From 3107 sp001483205 (lineage in GTDB: Bacteria; Pseudomonadota; Alphaproteobacteria; Rhodobacterales; Rhodobacteraceae), in contig OZ219809.1 in assembly GCA_964291375.2 (NCBI GenBank), positions 2,232,001 through 2,296,000 on the forward strand: a stretch of 64,000 bases of DNA. Direction: 5' to 3'. Below are positions 43,940 to 52,977 of the stretch, piece by piece; positions within the stretch are counted from its first letter, which is position 1, and each line of letters starts with the position of its first letter. The notes under the pieces are model-generated. The model saw nothing but the letters and a program-made list of their open reading frames with translations. It was not told the origin of the DNA and did not search any database. The translations under genes and the position numbers were made by a program.

Positions 43940-44767
43940 ATGTCCGATGCAGAGCTTGAGGCGGCCATCAACGCCGCATGGGAACGGCGCGAGACGATCT
44001 CGCCATCGACAACGGGCGCGGCCCGCGATGCGGTCGAAGACACGCTGGGGGCGCTCGATTCGGGGCGGCTCAGGGTTGCTGAGAAGCGCGACACCGGCGA
44101 CTGGCATGTGAACCAATGGGCCAAGAAGGCGGTCCTGCTCGGCTTTCGCCTGAAGGATATGGCGGTGCAGGCGGGCGGCCCGCAGGGGGGCGGTTGGTGG
44201 GACAAGGTGGACTCGAAATTCGCCGGTTGGGGCGATGAACAGTGGCGCGCCGCCGGGTTTCGCGCGGTGCCCAACTGTGTTGTCCGCCGGTCGGCCTATA
44301 TCGCGCCGGGCGTGGTGCTGATGCCGTCTTTCGTCAATCTGGGGGCCTATGTGGACAGCGGCACGATGGTGGACACCTGGGCGACCGTCGGCTCCTGCGC
44401 GCAAATCGGCAGGAATGTGCATCTCTCGGGCGGGGTCGGCATCGGCGGTGTGCTGGAGCCGATGCAGGCCGGTCCGACGATCATCGAGGACAACTGTTTT
44501 ATCGGTGCGCGCTCAGAGGTGGTCGAGGGTTGTATCGTGCGCGAGGGGGCGGTGCTCGGCATGGGGGTGTTTATTGGCCGGTCCACGAAGATCGTTGATC
44601 GGGAGACCGGCGAGGTGATGTATGGCGAGGTGCCGCCGTGGTCGGTGGTGGTGGCCGGGTCGATGCCGTCCGCGAACGGTGTGCATCTGTATTGCGCGGT
44701 TATCGTGAAGCGGGTGGATGAGAAGACCCGCGCCAAGACCGCGATCAATGAGCTGTTGCGGGATTGA
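43940..44767 (+). CDS. dapD: 2,3,4,5-tetrahydropyridine-2,6-dicarboxylate N-succinyltransferase
   Basis: 275 residues from the ATG before SDAELEAAINAAWE, with AGAGGGTGG upstream; the longer frame from 43757 runs through the element. Lysine/diaminopimelate pathway. Left-handed beta-helix repeats (SAYIAPGVVLMPSFVNLGAY; CAQIGRNVHLSGGVGIGGV) and C-terminal VPPWSVVVAGSMP are family hallmarks. Confidence 0.95.
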   Translation: MSDAELEAAINAAWERRETISPSTTGAARDAVEDTLGALDSGRLRVAEKRDTGDWHVNQWAKKAVLLGFRLKDMAVQAGGPQGGGWWDKVDSKFAGWGDEQWRAAGFRAVPNCVVRRSAYIAPGVVLMPSFVNLGAYVDSGTMVDTWATVGSCAQIGRNVHLSGGVGIGGVLEPMQAGPTIIEDNCFIGARSEVVEGCIVREGAVLGMGVFIGRSTKIVDRETGEVMYGEVPPWSVVVAGSMPSANGVHLYCAVIVKRVDEKTRAKTAINELLRD

Positions 44768-44970
44768 GCGGGGCGGGGCGCAAGGCGATCTAAAGGCCCT
44801 GCATTACCTGTGCCTACGTGGTCACCTATAGCGCAGATGACACCATCACCAGCCCCTCAGCATGCGTCGTTGGTTAATATCGGCTGTAGGCGACAAACCT
44901 GCCGTTACTCGACATTCCGTGCGTTGCTTCAAACAGATTTTCAGGCTGCAGCGATGCACTCGGGCGATTG

Positions 44971-45230
44971 GTGATCTACACCAAGAAGATTAATCAACTG
45001 GCCGAGTTTTACGCCAAGCACTTCGGCTTTTCGGTGTTGCGGGTTGAGGATGACAGGATTGTCGAACTAAAGCCGCAAGTTCCTGGTATAGCGTTGCTTT
45101 TACATCCCGCGTCGGGCAGAAAGAAGGGCAGGCTCTGGTAAAGCTCGTGTTCCGTTCCCGTCAATGATGCTAAGAAAAAGGGGCTCTTTGGCGCGCCCCC
45201 GCCTCACTCGGGTAATCCAATTCTGACTTG
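44971..45230 (+). pseudogene. Decayed VOC (glyoxalase-like) protein gene
   Basis: From GTG 44971 the frame reads VIYTKKINQLAEFYAKHFGFSVLRVEDDRIVELKP, given as LAEFYAKHFGFSV, a VOC-family start, but ends after 56 residues (GRKKGRLW). The continuation ALVKLVF appears in another frame at about 45127-45150, and VNDAKKKG in a third, so there are at least two frameshifts and no C-terminal half. Before it (44768-44970) I see nothing recognisable. Confidence 0.6.
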
Positions 45231-46415
45231 TCAAGCTCGCTGTAAGAAGCCCCCCCGCACCGCCTTTCGCGCCCGCTCACTGGCTGACTTGAGCTGTCCG
45301 CAGGCGGCCATAATGTCCTCCCCCCTCGGCGTCCGCACCGGGCTGGCATATCCGGCCTTGTGGATGATGTCCGCGAACCTGCGGATGCGCGCGTCACCGG
45401 ACCGCTTATAGGGCGCGCCGGGCCACTCATTGAACGGGATCAGGTTGACCTTGGCCGGAATCCCCCGGATATGCTCAATCAGCCGATAAGCGTCTTCATC
45501 GCTGTCATTCACCCCATCCAGCATCACATATTCAAAGGTGATGCGCTCTGAGTTTGACAGTTTCGGATAGGCGCGCAGGGCGTCGAGCAACGTGGCAATC
45601 GGCCAGCGCCGGTTGATCGGCACCAGCCTGTCCCGGACCTCATCGGTGGTGGCGTGAAAGGACACCGCCAGCAGACAGCCGATTTCCCCCGCAGTGCGGG
45701 CGATCTGCGGCACGACACCGGAAGTCGAGAGTGTGATCCTGCGGCGCGACAGGCTGATGCCCTCGCCATCCATAGCAATCTTCATCGCATCGCGGACATT
45801 CCCGAAATTATAGAGCGGTTCCCCCATCCCCATCAGCACGATATTGCTGAGCAGCCGGGTTTCGTCCTTCGGGTGTCGCCCCGGTGCGGGCCACTCGCCC
45901 AGATCGTCCCGCGCGACCATGATCTGGCCGACGATTTCCGCCGCCGTCAGGTTACGCACCAGCTTTTGCGTGCCGGTATGACAAAAGGGGCAGGTGAGCG
46001 TGCAACCGACCTGAGACGAAACACAGAGCGTCCCGCGCCCGTCTTCGGGGATATAGACGGCCTCGACCTCATGCCCGCCATCAATCCGCACCAGGTATTT
46101 GCGGGTGCCGTCGCTGCTGACCTGCCTGCGCGCCACCTCGGGCACGGCGATGACGAAACGCGCCGACAACAGCGCGCGGTAGTCCTTTGCCAGACTGGTC
46201 ATGGCGGCGAAATCGCGCACGCCTTTCTGATAGATCCACTGCCAGACCTGGCTGGTGCGCATGTTGGCCTGTCGTTCCGGGGTGCCCGCCTCCAGCAGGG
46301 CGGCGCGCAGGCCGTCCCGCGTCAGGCCGACGAGGTTGACCCGGCCATCCCCTGACGATGCCTTGCGGGGGATGGTCAGAACGTCCTGGGTAATCGGGGC
46401 AGTGGCGGCGGTCAT
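45231..46415 (-). CDS. rlmN: Dual-specificity RNA methyltransferase RlmN
   Basis: 394 residues from the ATG before TAATAPITQ. Radical-SAM enzyme methylating A2503 of 23S rRNA and A37 of some tRNAs. Radical-SAM cysteines are in CTLTCPFCHTG; the S-adenosyl region is MGMGEPLYNFGNV; the C-terminal catalytic Cys is in AACGQL. The N-terminal domain has RTSQVWQWIYQKG. Normal length. Confidence 0.95.
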   Translation of the reverse strand: MTAATAPITQDVLTIPRKASSGDGRVNLVGLTRDGLRAALLEAGTPERQANMRTSQVWQWIYQKGVRDFAAMTSLAKDYRALLSARFVIAVPEVARRQVSSDGTRKYLVRIDGGHEVEAVYIPEDGRGTLCVSSQVGCTLTCPFCHTGTQKLVRNLTAAEIVGQIMVARDDLGEWPAPGRHPKDETRLLSNIVLMGMGEPLYNFGNVRDAMKIAMDGEGISLSRRRITLSTSGVVPQIARTAGEIGCLLAVSFHATTDEVRDRLVPINRRWPIATLLDALRAYPKLSNSERITFEYVMLDGVNDSDEDAYRLIEHIRGIPAKVNLIPFNEWPGAPYKRSGDARIRRFADIIHKAGYASPVRTPRGEDIMAACGQLKSASERARKAVRGGFLQRA

Positions 46416-46511
46416 GGGCGTTTTCCGGGAAAGTCCGGGCCGGGTCATACACCAAAGGCGCGGCGATGAGAACCACCCGCGCGCCCCTGAAGGCGTTATT
46501 TGTGCTGTGTC

Positions 46512-46559
46512 AGCATCCTGCCGGGGTGCTGCTGCATGGATGTAAGCGCTTTCACCGAA
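46512..46559 (+). repeat. Partial copy of the R2 repeat
   Basis: GCATCCTGCCGGGGTGCTGC and CATGGATGTAAGCGCTTTCACCGAA match the centre of the two full R2 copies, including TGTAAGCGCTTTCA. Lies in the 180-bp gap between rlmN and the DUF3833 gene. Confidence 0.65.
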
Positions 46560-46597
46560 CTTGTCTGCCCCCTGAAAACCCGCGCCGCCTGATGATC

Positions 46598-47140
46598 TCA
46601 CCGGCGCAGCGTCGCAATCAGCTCTGCCACCCTGATACCGAACTTGCGCATCTCGGACCGGTTCAGGATCACACCGCTCTCGGTCAGATACATCCAGTCG
46701 GTGGCCCTCAGCGTATGGCCGCCCGCCCCTTCCGGCAGAGTGATCTGATAGCTCAGCATCACCGTTGACCCGGACACCACCCCTTTTGCCTCGCCGACAA
46801 TATCATCAGCGGTGGCGGTAAAGGTGTTATCAGGCCCGAGGGTCAGATACCATTTGCGCTGTTGGGTCCGGCCATTGTCATAGGTGAAATTCTCTGTCAG
46901 CGTCCCGCTGTCGCCCTGCCATTCCCCATACATCTCGGCAACAAAGCGGCTGTTGACGCGCCCGGTCGGGCCATAGATCAGCCCCTCGGATACAATCCGC
47001 CCGGACAGATGTTCCTTCAGGACAAACGCCGGGCCGGTGTCTGCATAATCCTGCGGCAACTGCGCCCTGAAACTCAGCAACATGTTGCGGGCAACGATCA
47101 GGGCCAGCACGACAAACAAAAGAACGGCAAGGAGTTTCAT
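46598..47140 (-). CDS. DUF3833-family protein
   Basis: 180 residues with an N-terminal signal-anchor (LLAVLLFVVLALIVARNML) and a lipocalin-like beta pattern (LSGRIVSEGLIYGPTGRVNSRF; ENFTYDNGRTQQRKWYL). Start overlaps the transporter stop by 4 bp. It is last in a minus-strand gene run starting at 51268, under the RpoE-type promoter. Likely envelope protein; function unknown, but DUF3833 members accompany this lipid-modification cluster in relatives. Confidence 0.8.
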   Translation of the reverse strand: MKLLAVLLFVVLALIVARNMLLSFRAQLPQDYADTGPAFVLKEHLSGRIVSEGLIYGPTGRVNSRFVAEMYGEWQGDSGTLTENFTYDNGRTQQRKWYLTLGPDNTFTATADDIVGEAKGVVSGSTVMLSYQITLPEGAGGHTLRATDWMYLTESGVILNRSEMRKFGIRVAELIATLRR

Positions 47141-48360
47141 GGCTGTGGTTCCTCTTTTGGCAGGGTCAGGGTAAAGCCGAGGGCGAAAAGTTTCAGGATA
47201 CAGGGCATGACCGCATAGGCGGTGATCAGGGCGCCTCTGGCGGCAGGTGTCAGGGGCGCGCCGGGGATGAAACCGGCGACCTCCAGCAGGGGCAGAGCGG
47301 TGGCGGCGGACAGGGCAAGGGCAAGTTTTCCCGCCAGGCTCCAGAACCCGAAGGCAAAGGACGCATTCAGCCCGGCACCGATCAGCGCCCTGGAGAACAT
47401 CAGCGGCAGGATCAGGATGTCCGCCCCGGTCGCAAAACCCGAACCGATGCAGATCAGCAGAAACCCTGTGGCGTCCTGCGGCGCGACGAAGGCGGCCCCG
47501 GCAAAGGTGACAACGGCAAGGCTCATGGCGACAATCAGGGTCTGCCGGTTGCCGAGCCGTTTGCTGACCAAAGCCCAGAACGGCACACCAAGGCCCGCAG
47601 ACAGAAAGAAAACCAGCAGAAACAGCCCCGCCTGTCCGCTCAGCCCCAGATGGTCTTCTGCAAAGAACAGAAACAGCGTCGAGGTCAGTGCAACCGGCAG
47701 CGCATTCAGAAGCGCCAGGCACAGCAGGCGCAGCGCGCCGCTTGAGGACAGGCGGGGCAGCGAAAGCCCGATGCCGGGCGCGGGAATGCGCCGCCAGACC
47801 GGGTGGCTGAACCATGTGGCGGCAAGCGCAATCCCGGCCAGCAGCAGGCCGAAGGCGGGATAGGCCTGATCCCCTGCCCCGGCCAGAAGCAGGACCGACG
47901 GCGTGGCGGCGGCGATGATCACCCCTGTCAACTGTCCGGCTTCGCGCCAGATGGCAAGGGTCAGAAGCTCCCCCGGTTCCGCGTTGCGGGCCAGAATTTC
48001 ACTGCGGCCATAGATCAGGATTGCGCCCAGGCTGTAGCAGGTGAAAATCAACACCAGCAGGGCGATCATCGGCCACACCTCCCCCGGCCCCAGTGAAAAC
48101 AGCAACGGGAACCCGACGGCCAGCCCGACAGAGGCGATAACGGCCAGCACCGGTTGCGCCCCCGGCCAGCGATCCGTGAGCCACCCCAGCAGAGGGTCTT
48201 GAGCAAAATCCATAACCCGCAGCAACAGCAGCACCCCGCCAAGCGCGCCAAGGCTGATCTCTAACTGCACGGCGGCAAAACGCGGCAGGTGGATATAGAG
48301 CGGGATACTGGCGGTGGCCAGCATCAGTGCATACAGGCTGATCCGGGGATAGTGCATCAT
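47137..48360 (-). CDS. GPH/MFS-type transporter
   Basis: 407 residues with about 12 hydrophobic segments. MelB-like cue near residue 48-66: VMDFAQDPLLGWLTDRWPG (the RxxDxxxDPxxGxxxD pattern). Substrate unknown. It overlaps genes on both sides by 4 bp, so it belongs to the RpoE-promoter gene run. Confidence 0.85.
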   Translation of the reverse strand: MMHYPRISLYALMLATASIPLYIHLPRFAAVQLEISLGALGGVLLLLRVMDFAQDPLLGWLTDRWPGAQPVLAVIASVGLAVGFPLLFSLGPGEVWPMIALLVLIFTCYSLGAILIYGRSEILARNAEPGELLTLAIWREAGQLTGVIIAAATPSVLLLAGAGDQAYPAFGLLLAGIALAATWFSHPVWRRIPAPGIGLSLPRLSSSGALRLLCLALLNALPVALTSTLFLFFAEDHLGLSGQAGLFLLVFFLSAGLGVPFWALVSKRLGNRQTLIVAMSLAVVTFAGAAFVAPQDATGFLLICIGSGFATGADILILPLMFSRALIGAGLNASFAFGFWSLAGKLALALSAATALPLLEVAGFIPGAPLTPAARGALITAYAVMPCILKLFALGFTLTLPKEEPQP

Positions 48361-48839
48361 TCGCCCCGCAAAAGTCGGGTGAACCGGGCGGAACGGCTGT
48401 CGTCCCCCAGAAATACCGACATGAAGCCGACCCTGATGCCGGTATGGGACAATGTGCAGACCGGGGTTCCGTTGAACAGGAAAGCGATCCGGTCGGCCCC
48501 TTGGGTGACGGCAAGAAACCGGTCCCCCTTGCGCACATCGCGAAAGCAGTCCGCCAGTGCGGGGCGGGGCGGGGCGATATGGCCGATGCGCTGCATTTCC
48601 GCAAGGGTGCTGTCGATCAGGGCCTTTTGGCTGATATTTCGCCGATAGGTCAGCTCCAGGCCGAAATCTGCCTGCCAGTCGAGCGCCGCCCCTTCGGGGG
48701 TAAACAGCCGGGCGTCATAGACGGCAAACCCGAAATGGCCAAAGGTCGCCTGCCCCCGCAGCATCATGCCCTCGGGCGCGGCATGGGCGATCAGATACCC
48801 CGCGCATATAAGCGGCAGTGCAAGCAGGTTACGCGGCAT
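48357..48839 (-). CDS. Chalcone isomerase-like protein
   Basis: 160 residues from ATG 48839, which overlaps the Cfa stop by 11 bp. Signal peptide LLALPLICAGYLIAHA. Mature sequence GQATFGHFGFAVYDARLF and LELTYRRNISQKALIDST match the chalcone-isomerase-like family, whose bacterial members lack isomerase activity and may bind fatty acids. Periplasmic by inference. Confidence 0.82.
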   Translation of the reverse strand: MPRNLLALPLICAGYLIAHAAPEGMMLRGQATFGHFGFAVYDARLFTPEGAALDWQADFGLELTYRRNISQKALIDSTLAEMQRIGHIAPPRPALADCFRDVRKGDRFLAVTQGADRIAFLFNGTPVCTLSHTGIRVGFMSVFLGDDSRSARFTRLLRGE

Positions 48840-50019
48840 GGGCCATCTCGATCTGGGTGACATTGATATGGCCGACCGCAAAAGAGGCCGCGCAAATCTC
48901 CAGATAAAACTGCCAGTTGCGGAAAAAGCTCTCGTCAAAGCCCTGTTCGTGGATTTTCGCCTTGCGCGCCTTCAGCCGGGCGGCCCACAGGCGGCAGGTT
49001 CTGGCGTAATCCTGACCAAAGGCGAAACTGTCATGCACGCAAAGACCTGCGGCGCGGGCCTGCTGACCGATCACCCGGTTGCTCAGCAACATGCCCCCCG
49101 GAAAGACATGTTGCCGGATATAGTCCGAAGACCTGCGGTAGGTTTCAAAGAAGTCGTCGCGCATGATGATGGCCTGAACCAGAATCCGCCCGCCCTCGGC
49201 CAGATTGCGCCTGAGCGCGGCAAAATACTGCGGCCAGTAGCGCGCGCCGACGGCCTCGATCATCTCGATAGAAACGATATTGTCGAATGTCCCGCGCACA
49301 TCGCGGTAATCGCACAGCCGAATATCGGCGCGTCCGTCAAGGCGGCTGTCGGCCCATGCGTGTTGACCGGGCGAGATGGTGATGCCGGTGACATTGCGCC
49401 CCTCATCGGCGGCCTGTTCGGCAAAACCACCCCAGCCGCAACCGATCTCGAGGATCGTATTGCCCCCGGTCAGACAGGACAGGGCGCGGGCGTTCTTGCG
49501 GCTCTGACCACGGGAAAGGTCGCCGTCGTCAGGCGCAAACAGTGCCGAAGAATAGGTCATGCCGTCATCCAGCCAGAGCTGATAAAACTCATTGCCTACG
49601 TCATAATGGGCGCGGATATTACGCCTTGCGCCTTTTCGCGAATTGGCGCGCAGGAAGGTATCCGCCAGCCGCGCCCTTAGCCCCGCAAGCGGCCCTGCGT
49701 GATCATACGCGGCCAGACAGTCACGGTTTTTCATCGCCAGAACCATCAGGGCCTCGACCGAAGGGGTGTCCCATAACCCCTGAACATACGCTTCCCCAAA
49801 ACCGATCTGCCCGTGGGTGGCGATGGCAGAGACGGCAGACCAGTCCCGGATCGTCATTGCGGCCTCCGGGCCGGACGTGCCGAAATTATACCGCTCGCCC
49901 TCCGGGGTGCGCAGGATCAACCGGCCTTCACGCAGGCGTTCGCAGGTTGACAGAAACTCCGCTTTCAGAGCCTTGTTCGCAAATCGCAAAGTCTGTTCCT
50001 TTCGTATAAAGAGGGGCAT
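48829..50019 (-). CDS. cfa: Cyclopropane-fatty-acyl-phospholipid synthase family protein
   Basis: 396 residues. SAM-dependent alkylation of phospholipid acyl chains. SAM motif TILEIGCGWGGFAEQAA, followed by VTGITISPGQHAWAD and SIEMIEAVGARYW; the substrate region has HYDVGNEFYQLWLDDGMTYSSA, given as YDVGNEFYQLWL. The start overlaps the upstream amine-oxidase gene by 92 bp; conserved residues (FANKALKAEF) require an early start. In Rhodobacter sphaeroides a cfa-like gene in this position next to rpoE is in the RpoE regulon and has been linked to methylated/furan fatty acids. Confidence 0.9.
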   Translation of the reverse strand: MPLFIRKEQTLRFANKALKAEFLSTCERLREGRLILRTPEGERYNFGTSGPEAAMTIRDWSAVSAIATHGQIGFGEAYVQGLWDTPSVEALMVLAMKNRDCLAAYDHAGPLAGLRARLADTFLRANSRKGARRNIRAHYDVGNEFYQLWLDDGMTYSSALFAPDDGDLSRGQSRKNARALSCLTGGNTILEIGCGWGGFAEQAADEGRNVTGITISPGQHAWADSRLDGRADIRLCDYRDVRGTFDNIVSIEMIEAVGARYWPQYFAALRRNLAEGGRILVQAIIMRDDFFETYRRSSDYIRQHVFPGGMLLSNRVIGQQARAAGLCVHDSFAFGQDYARTCRLWAARLKARKAKIHEQGFDESFFRNWQFYLEICAASFAVGHINVTQIEMAHAA

Positions 50020-51268
50020 TCATGGCCCGCACGATGCGCATGGCGCTGGCGATCCCGTCCTCGTGAAATCCGTGGCGGTTCCAGGCCCCGGCGAACCATG
50101 TGCGGTTCTGCCCCTGAATGGCGCGGATGGTTTTTTGGGCGGCAAGGGCGGTGCGGTCGAAAACCGGATGGGCAAATTCCGTCATGTCATAAATCCGGTC
50201 TTCGCGGATCGGGCGCATCGGGTTGAGGGTGACGAAAAGCGGGTCTCGCTCATCAATACCTTGCAGGCGGTTCATCCAGTAGGTCACGCCGATTGCGCCC
50301 TTCTGCGACTGATAGGCCCAGCTTGACCAGCAGGCGCGGCGTTCGGGCATCTGCCCCGGATCACCATGCAGCACCGCAATATTGGGCTGATAGCGGATTG
50401 CGGAAAGGGCCTGCCGTTCGGTGCGGGTGGCATTGTCGCCCAGAATGTTCAGGGCCTGATCGGTGTGACAGGCAAGGATGATGTCATCGAAAAGCTGGCC
50501 CTGCCCGGCGGCGCTGACGGTCACGCCAAGGTCATGGCGACAGGCCCCCCGCACCGCCGTTCCGGTGTGAATATGACAGCCCCGCGCCCGCAGTGCGGCC
50601 TCCAGCCTCTGCACATATTCGGTGCTGCCCCCCTTGACCGTCCACCATTGATGCCGCCTGCTTCCGGCCAGAAGCGCGTGATTCTGAAAGAACCGCACCA
50701 GCGCGCGGGCCGGGAAGGCGTCAATCTCTGCCACCGGCGTTGACCAGATCGCGCCGCACATCGGCAACAGATACCAGTCGCGAAAGGCACGGCTGAGGCC
50801 CAGCCGGTCAATCAGGTCGGCAATCGTGATCTCGTCGCTGTCCGCCGCCGCGACCGCCTGTTTGCCGAATCGCAGAATATCCCGGACCATCCGGTAGAAT
50901 TGCGGGCGCAGCAGGTTGCTTTTCTGCGCCACAAGGGCAGAGGGGCTGCCAAGGCCATACTCGACCGCGCCGCCGTCAATACTGGCGCAAAAGCTCATGT
51001 TGCTTTTGATCACCGGCACGTCGAGATCGCGGAACAGGCGGGTCAGGTGGGGATAGGTTGCATAGTTGAAGACGATGAACCCGGTATCGACCGGCTGATT
51101 GCCATTCCTGCCCGCAAACACCGTCCGGGCATGGCCGCCGAGCCGCCTGTCGGCCTCGAACAGAGTGATGTCATGGCGCGCAGACAGGTGGTAAGCCGCT
51201 GAAAGGCCGGAAATTCCGCCCCCGACGATGGCAATCTTTCTGCGGGGGCCAGAGGTCTGATCAAGCAT
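49928..51268 (-). CDS. FAD-dependent amine-oxidase-family oxidoreductase
   Basis: 446 residues. FAD dinucleotide motif IAIVGGGISGLSAAYHLS, then LFEADRRLGGHARTV. The C-terminal region has RTWFAGAWNRHGFHEDGIASA, read as the FAD-binding AGAWNRHGFHEDG. First gene of the minus-strand run; RBS GAGG 7 bp upstream and an RpoE-like promoter 32-60 bp upstream. Found beside cfa-like genes in many proteobacteria; probably acts on unsaturated or modified acyl chains (inference). Confidence 0.88.
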   Translation of the reverse strand: MLDQTSGPRRKIAIVGGGISGLSAAYHLSARHDITLFEADRRLGGHARTVFAGRNGNQPVDTGFIVFNYATYPHLTRLFRDLDVPVIKSNMSFCASIDGGAVEYGLGSPSALVAQKSNLLRPQFYRMVRDILRFGKQAVAAADSDEITIADLIDRLGLSRAFRDWYLLPMCGAIWSTPVAEIDAFPARALVRFFQNHALLAGSRRHQWWTVKGGSTEYVQRLEAALRARGCHIHTGTAVRGACRHDLGVTVSAAGQGQLFDDIILACHTDQALNILGDNATRTERQALSAIRYQPNIAVLHGDPGQMPERRACWSSWAYQSQKGAIGVTYWMNRLQGIDERDPLFVTLNPMRPIREDRIYDMTEFAHPVFDRTALAAQKTIRAIQGQNRTWFAGAWNRHGFHEDGIASAMRIVRAMNAPLYTKGTDFAICEQGSESGVSVNLRTPA

Positions 51269-51299
51269 TTCAACTGCCTCGCTTTTCGGCTAACGCTGC

Positions 51300-51328
51300 G
51301 GTTACGCGCCCTGTTAGGGGGCGGATCA
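51300..51328 (-). promoter_or_regulatory. RpoE (ECF11)-type promoter for the amine oxidase-cfa operon
   Basis: Minus strand TGATCC, 17 bp, GTAACC. Same pattern as three other sites in this locus. The start point falls about 25 bp before the ATG at 51268. Confidence 0.75.
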
Positions 51329-51344
51329 CTTTTTTCGGCAAATA

Positions 51345-51373
51345 TGATCCGGGGCCGCACCGGGGGCGTATCC
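51345..51373 (+). promoter_or_regulatory. RpoE (ECF11)-type promoter for DUF1365-SDR operon
   Basis: Plus strand TGATCC, 17 bp, GTATCC, divergent from the promoter at 51300. A repeat element lies between it and the gene. Confidence 0.75.
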
Positions 51374-51394
51374 GCGACATGAAAATAGTCCGTG

Positions 51395-51474
51395 AAAGAT
51401 TTCTGCATATCGGCGCGTCAGTGGCCAAACCACCCCGTCCGGCGCTGCCCGGCTACGCCAATATGCAGAGGTCT
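51395..51474 (+). mobile_element. Short MITE-like element within an RpoE-dependent leader
   Basis: Left end AAAGATTTCTGCATATCGGC, right end AATATGCAGAGGTCT. Interior GTGGCCAAACC...GTCCGGCG. It is 80 bp, 22 bp after the -10 box and 6 bp before the DUF1365 ATG, so it is transcribed as the leader; its CAGAGG may serve as ribosome-binding site. Confidence 0.75.
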
Positions 51475-51480
51475 CTGAAA

Positions 51481-52245
51481 ATGAAAACGGAACATATCCG
51501 CGCTGGCACGACCCATGCCCGCCGGGGCGCGATCAGAAATGCGTTCCGCTACAGGGTGGATTTCATCCTGACCCCGCCGGAGCTGTCCGGGCCGCTGCTG
51601 TTGTCGCATAACCGCTTTAACCTGTGGTCGATCCGCGACCGTCACCATGGCGGCGCGCAGGGCCGGGGCCGGGGGGCAGAGTGGTTTCGCACCCTGTTGG
51701 CCGACAGGGGCCTGCCGGTTGACCGGATGCAGATTCTGCTGCTGGCGCAGCCCGGTTTCCTGTGGTTTCAGTTCAATCCCGTCAGCTTTTGGATTGCCCT
51801 GATCGGGGGCCGCCCCCACGCCTTTGTCGCCGAGGTCAACAATACCCTCGGCGACCGTCATTGCTATTTCTGCGCGCATGAGGATCGGGGCGAGATCACT
51901 TTCGACCACCTGTTTCATTCCGAAAAGGTCATGTATGTATCGCCCTTTCAGCAGGTGGCGGGGGAATATGCCTTCAATTTCGGCCTGACCGATGACCGGA
52001 TCAATATCCGCATCGCCTATCGGAACGGCGATGAGGGGGTGATCGCCACCCTTGCCGGAAAGCGCCGCCCCGCCACCAGCCTGTCGCTTCTGAAGGCGGC
52101 TGTGTGCCGTCCTGCCGGGGGGCTGCGGGTGCTGGCGCTGATTCACTGGCAGGCGCTGATGCTGTGGGCAAAGAAAGCGCCCTTTTTGCGTAAGCCGCCG
52201 CCGCCCGAGCATCTGGTGTCTGACGGCCACGGGGGGCGGCCATGA
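51481..52245 (+). CDS. DUF1365-family protein
   Basis: 254 residues from the ATG before KTEHIRAGTTHARRG; an in-frame ATG at 51379 would translate the element and is rejected. Family features: HARRGAIRNAFRYRVDFIL, given as RNAFRYRVDFIL, NPVSFWIAL and AEVNNTLGDRHCYF, KVMYVSPFQ. DUF1365 genes co-occur with amine-oxidase and cfa genes in lipid-modification clusters. Overlaps the next SDR gene by 4 bp. Confidence 0.87.
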   Translation: MKTEHIRAGTTHARRGAIRNAFRYRVDFILTPPELSGPLLLSHNRFNLWSIRDRHHGGAQGRGRGAEWFRTLLADRGLPVDRMQILLLAQPGFLWFQFNPVSFWIALIGGRPHAFVAEVNNTLGDRHCYFCAHEDRGEITFDHLFHSEKVMYVSPFQQVAGEYAFNFGLTDDRINIRIAYRNGDEGVIATLAGKRRPATSLSLLKAAVCRPAGGLRVLALIHWQALMLWAKKAPFLRKPPPPEHLVSDGHGGRP

Positions 52246-52967
52246 AAGACCTGAGCGGCAAGACCTGCTGGTTGATCGGGGCAAGCGAAGGGCTGGGCCG
52301 GGCGCTGGCGCGGCAACTGCATGATCAGGGGATGGTGCTGATCCTGTCGGCCCGCAATGGCGCGCGGCTGACGGCGCTTTGCGATGAGCTTTCGGGGGCG
52401 AGGGCGCTGGTGATGGATGTGACCGACCCGACGGCAGTCGCCCGCGCGGCGGCAGAGGCCGGTCACGCCGATCTGGTGATCTATAATGCCGGGGCCTATG
52501 ATCCGATGGCGACGGGGGCCTGGGATACCGGGGCCATTCTGCGGATGTCCGAGGTCAATTATACCGGGGCGGTGCATGTGATCGGGGCGATCCTGCCGCA
52601 GTTTCTGGGCCGCAATGCCGGAGAGATCGTTTTGATCGGCTCATTGGCAGCTTACCGGGGGCTGCCCGGTGCGCTCGGCTATGGCCCCGCCAAGGCCGCC
52701 CTGCGCAGCATGGCGGAAACCATGCGCCATGACCTGCGGGGAAGCGGTGTTGCGGTGAAGCTGGTAAACCCCGGGTTCATCCGCACCCGCCTGACGGCCA
52801 AGAACAGCTTCAGGATGCCGATGCTGATGACGCCGGAACAGGCCGCGGGCCATGTTCTGCGGGCGATCCGGAAACGCCGGTTCCGCACTGATTTTCCGGT
52901 GCCGTTTTCCTGGGCGATCCGGGCGCTGGCGATCCTGCCGGATGTGGTCGTCTGGCGGGGAAGGTAA
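52242..52967 (+). CDS. Short-chain dehydrogenase
   Basis: 241 residues. Rossmann TCWLIGASEGLGRALARQL; catalytic Ser in VLIGSLAAYRG and YGPAK for the Tyr/Lys pair; NNAG-like IYNAGAYDP. Second gene of the divergent RpoE-promoter operon. Counterparts lie beside rpoE in R. sphaeroides; substrate unknown. Confidence 0.88.
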   Translation: MKDLSGKTCWLIGASEGLGRALARQLHDQGMVLILSARNGARLTALCDELSGARALVMDVTDPTAVARAAAEAGHADLVIYNAGAYDPMATGAWDTGAILRMSEVNYTGAVHVIGAILPQFLGRNAGEIVLIGSLAAYRGLPGALGYGPAKAALRSMAETMRHDLRGSGVAVKLVNPGFIRTRLTAKNSFRMPMLMTPEQAAGHVLRAIRKRRFRTDFPVPFSWAIRALAILPDVVVWRGR

Positions 52968-52977
52968 GGCCCGCGTT

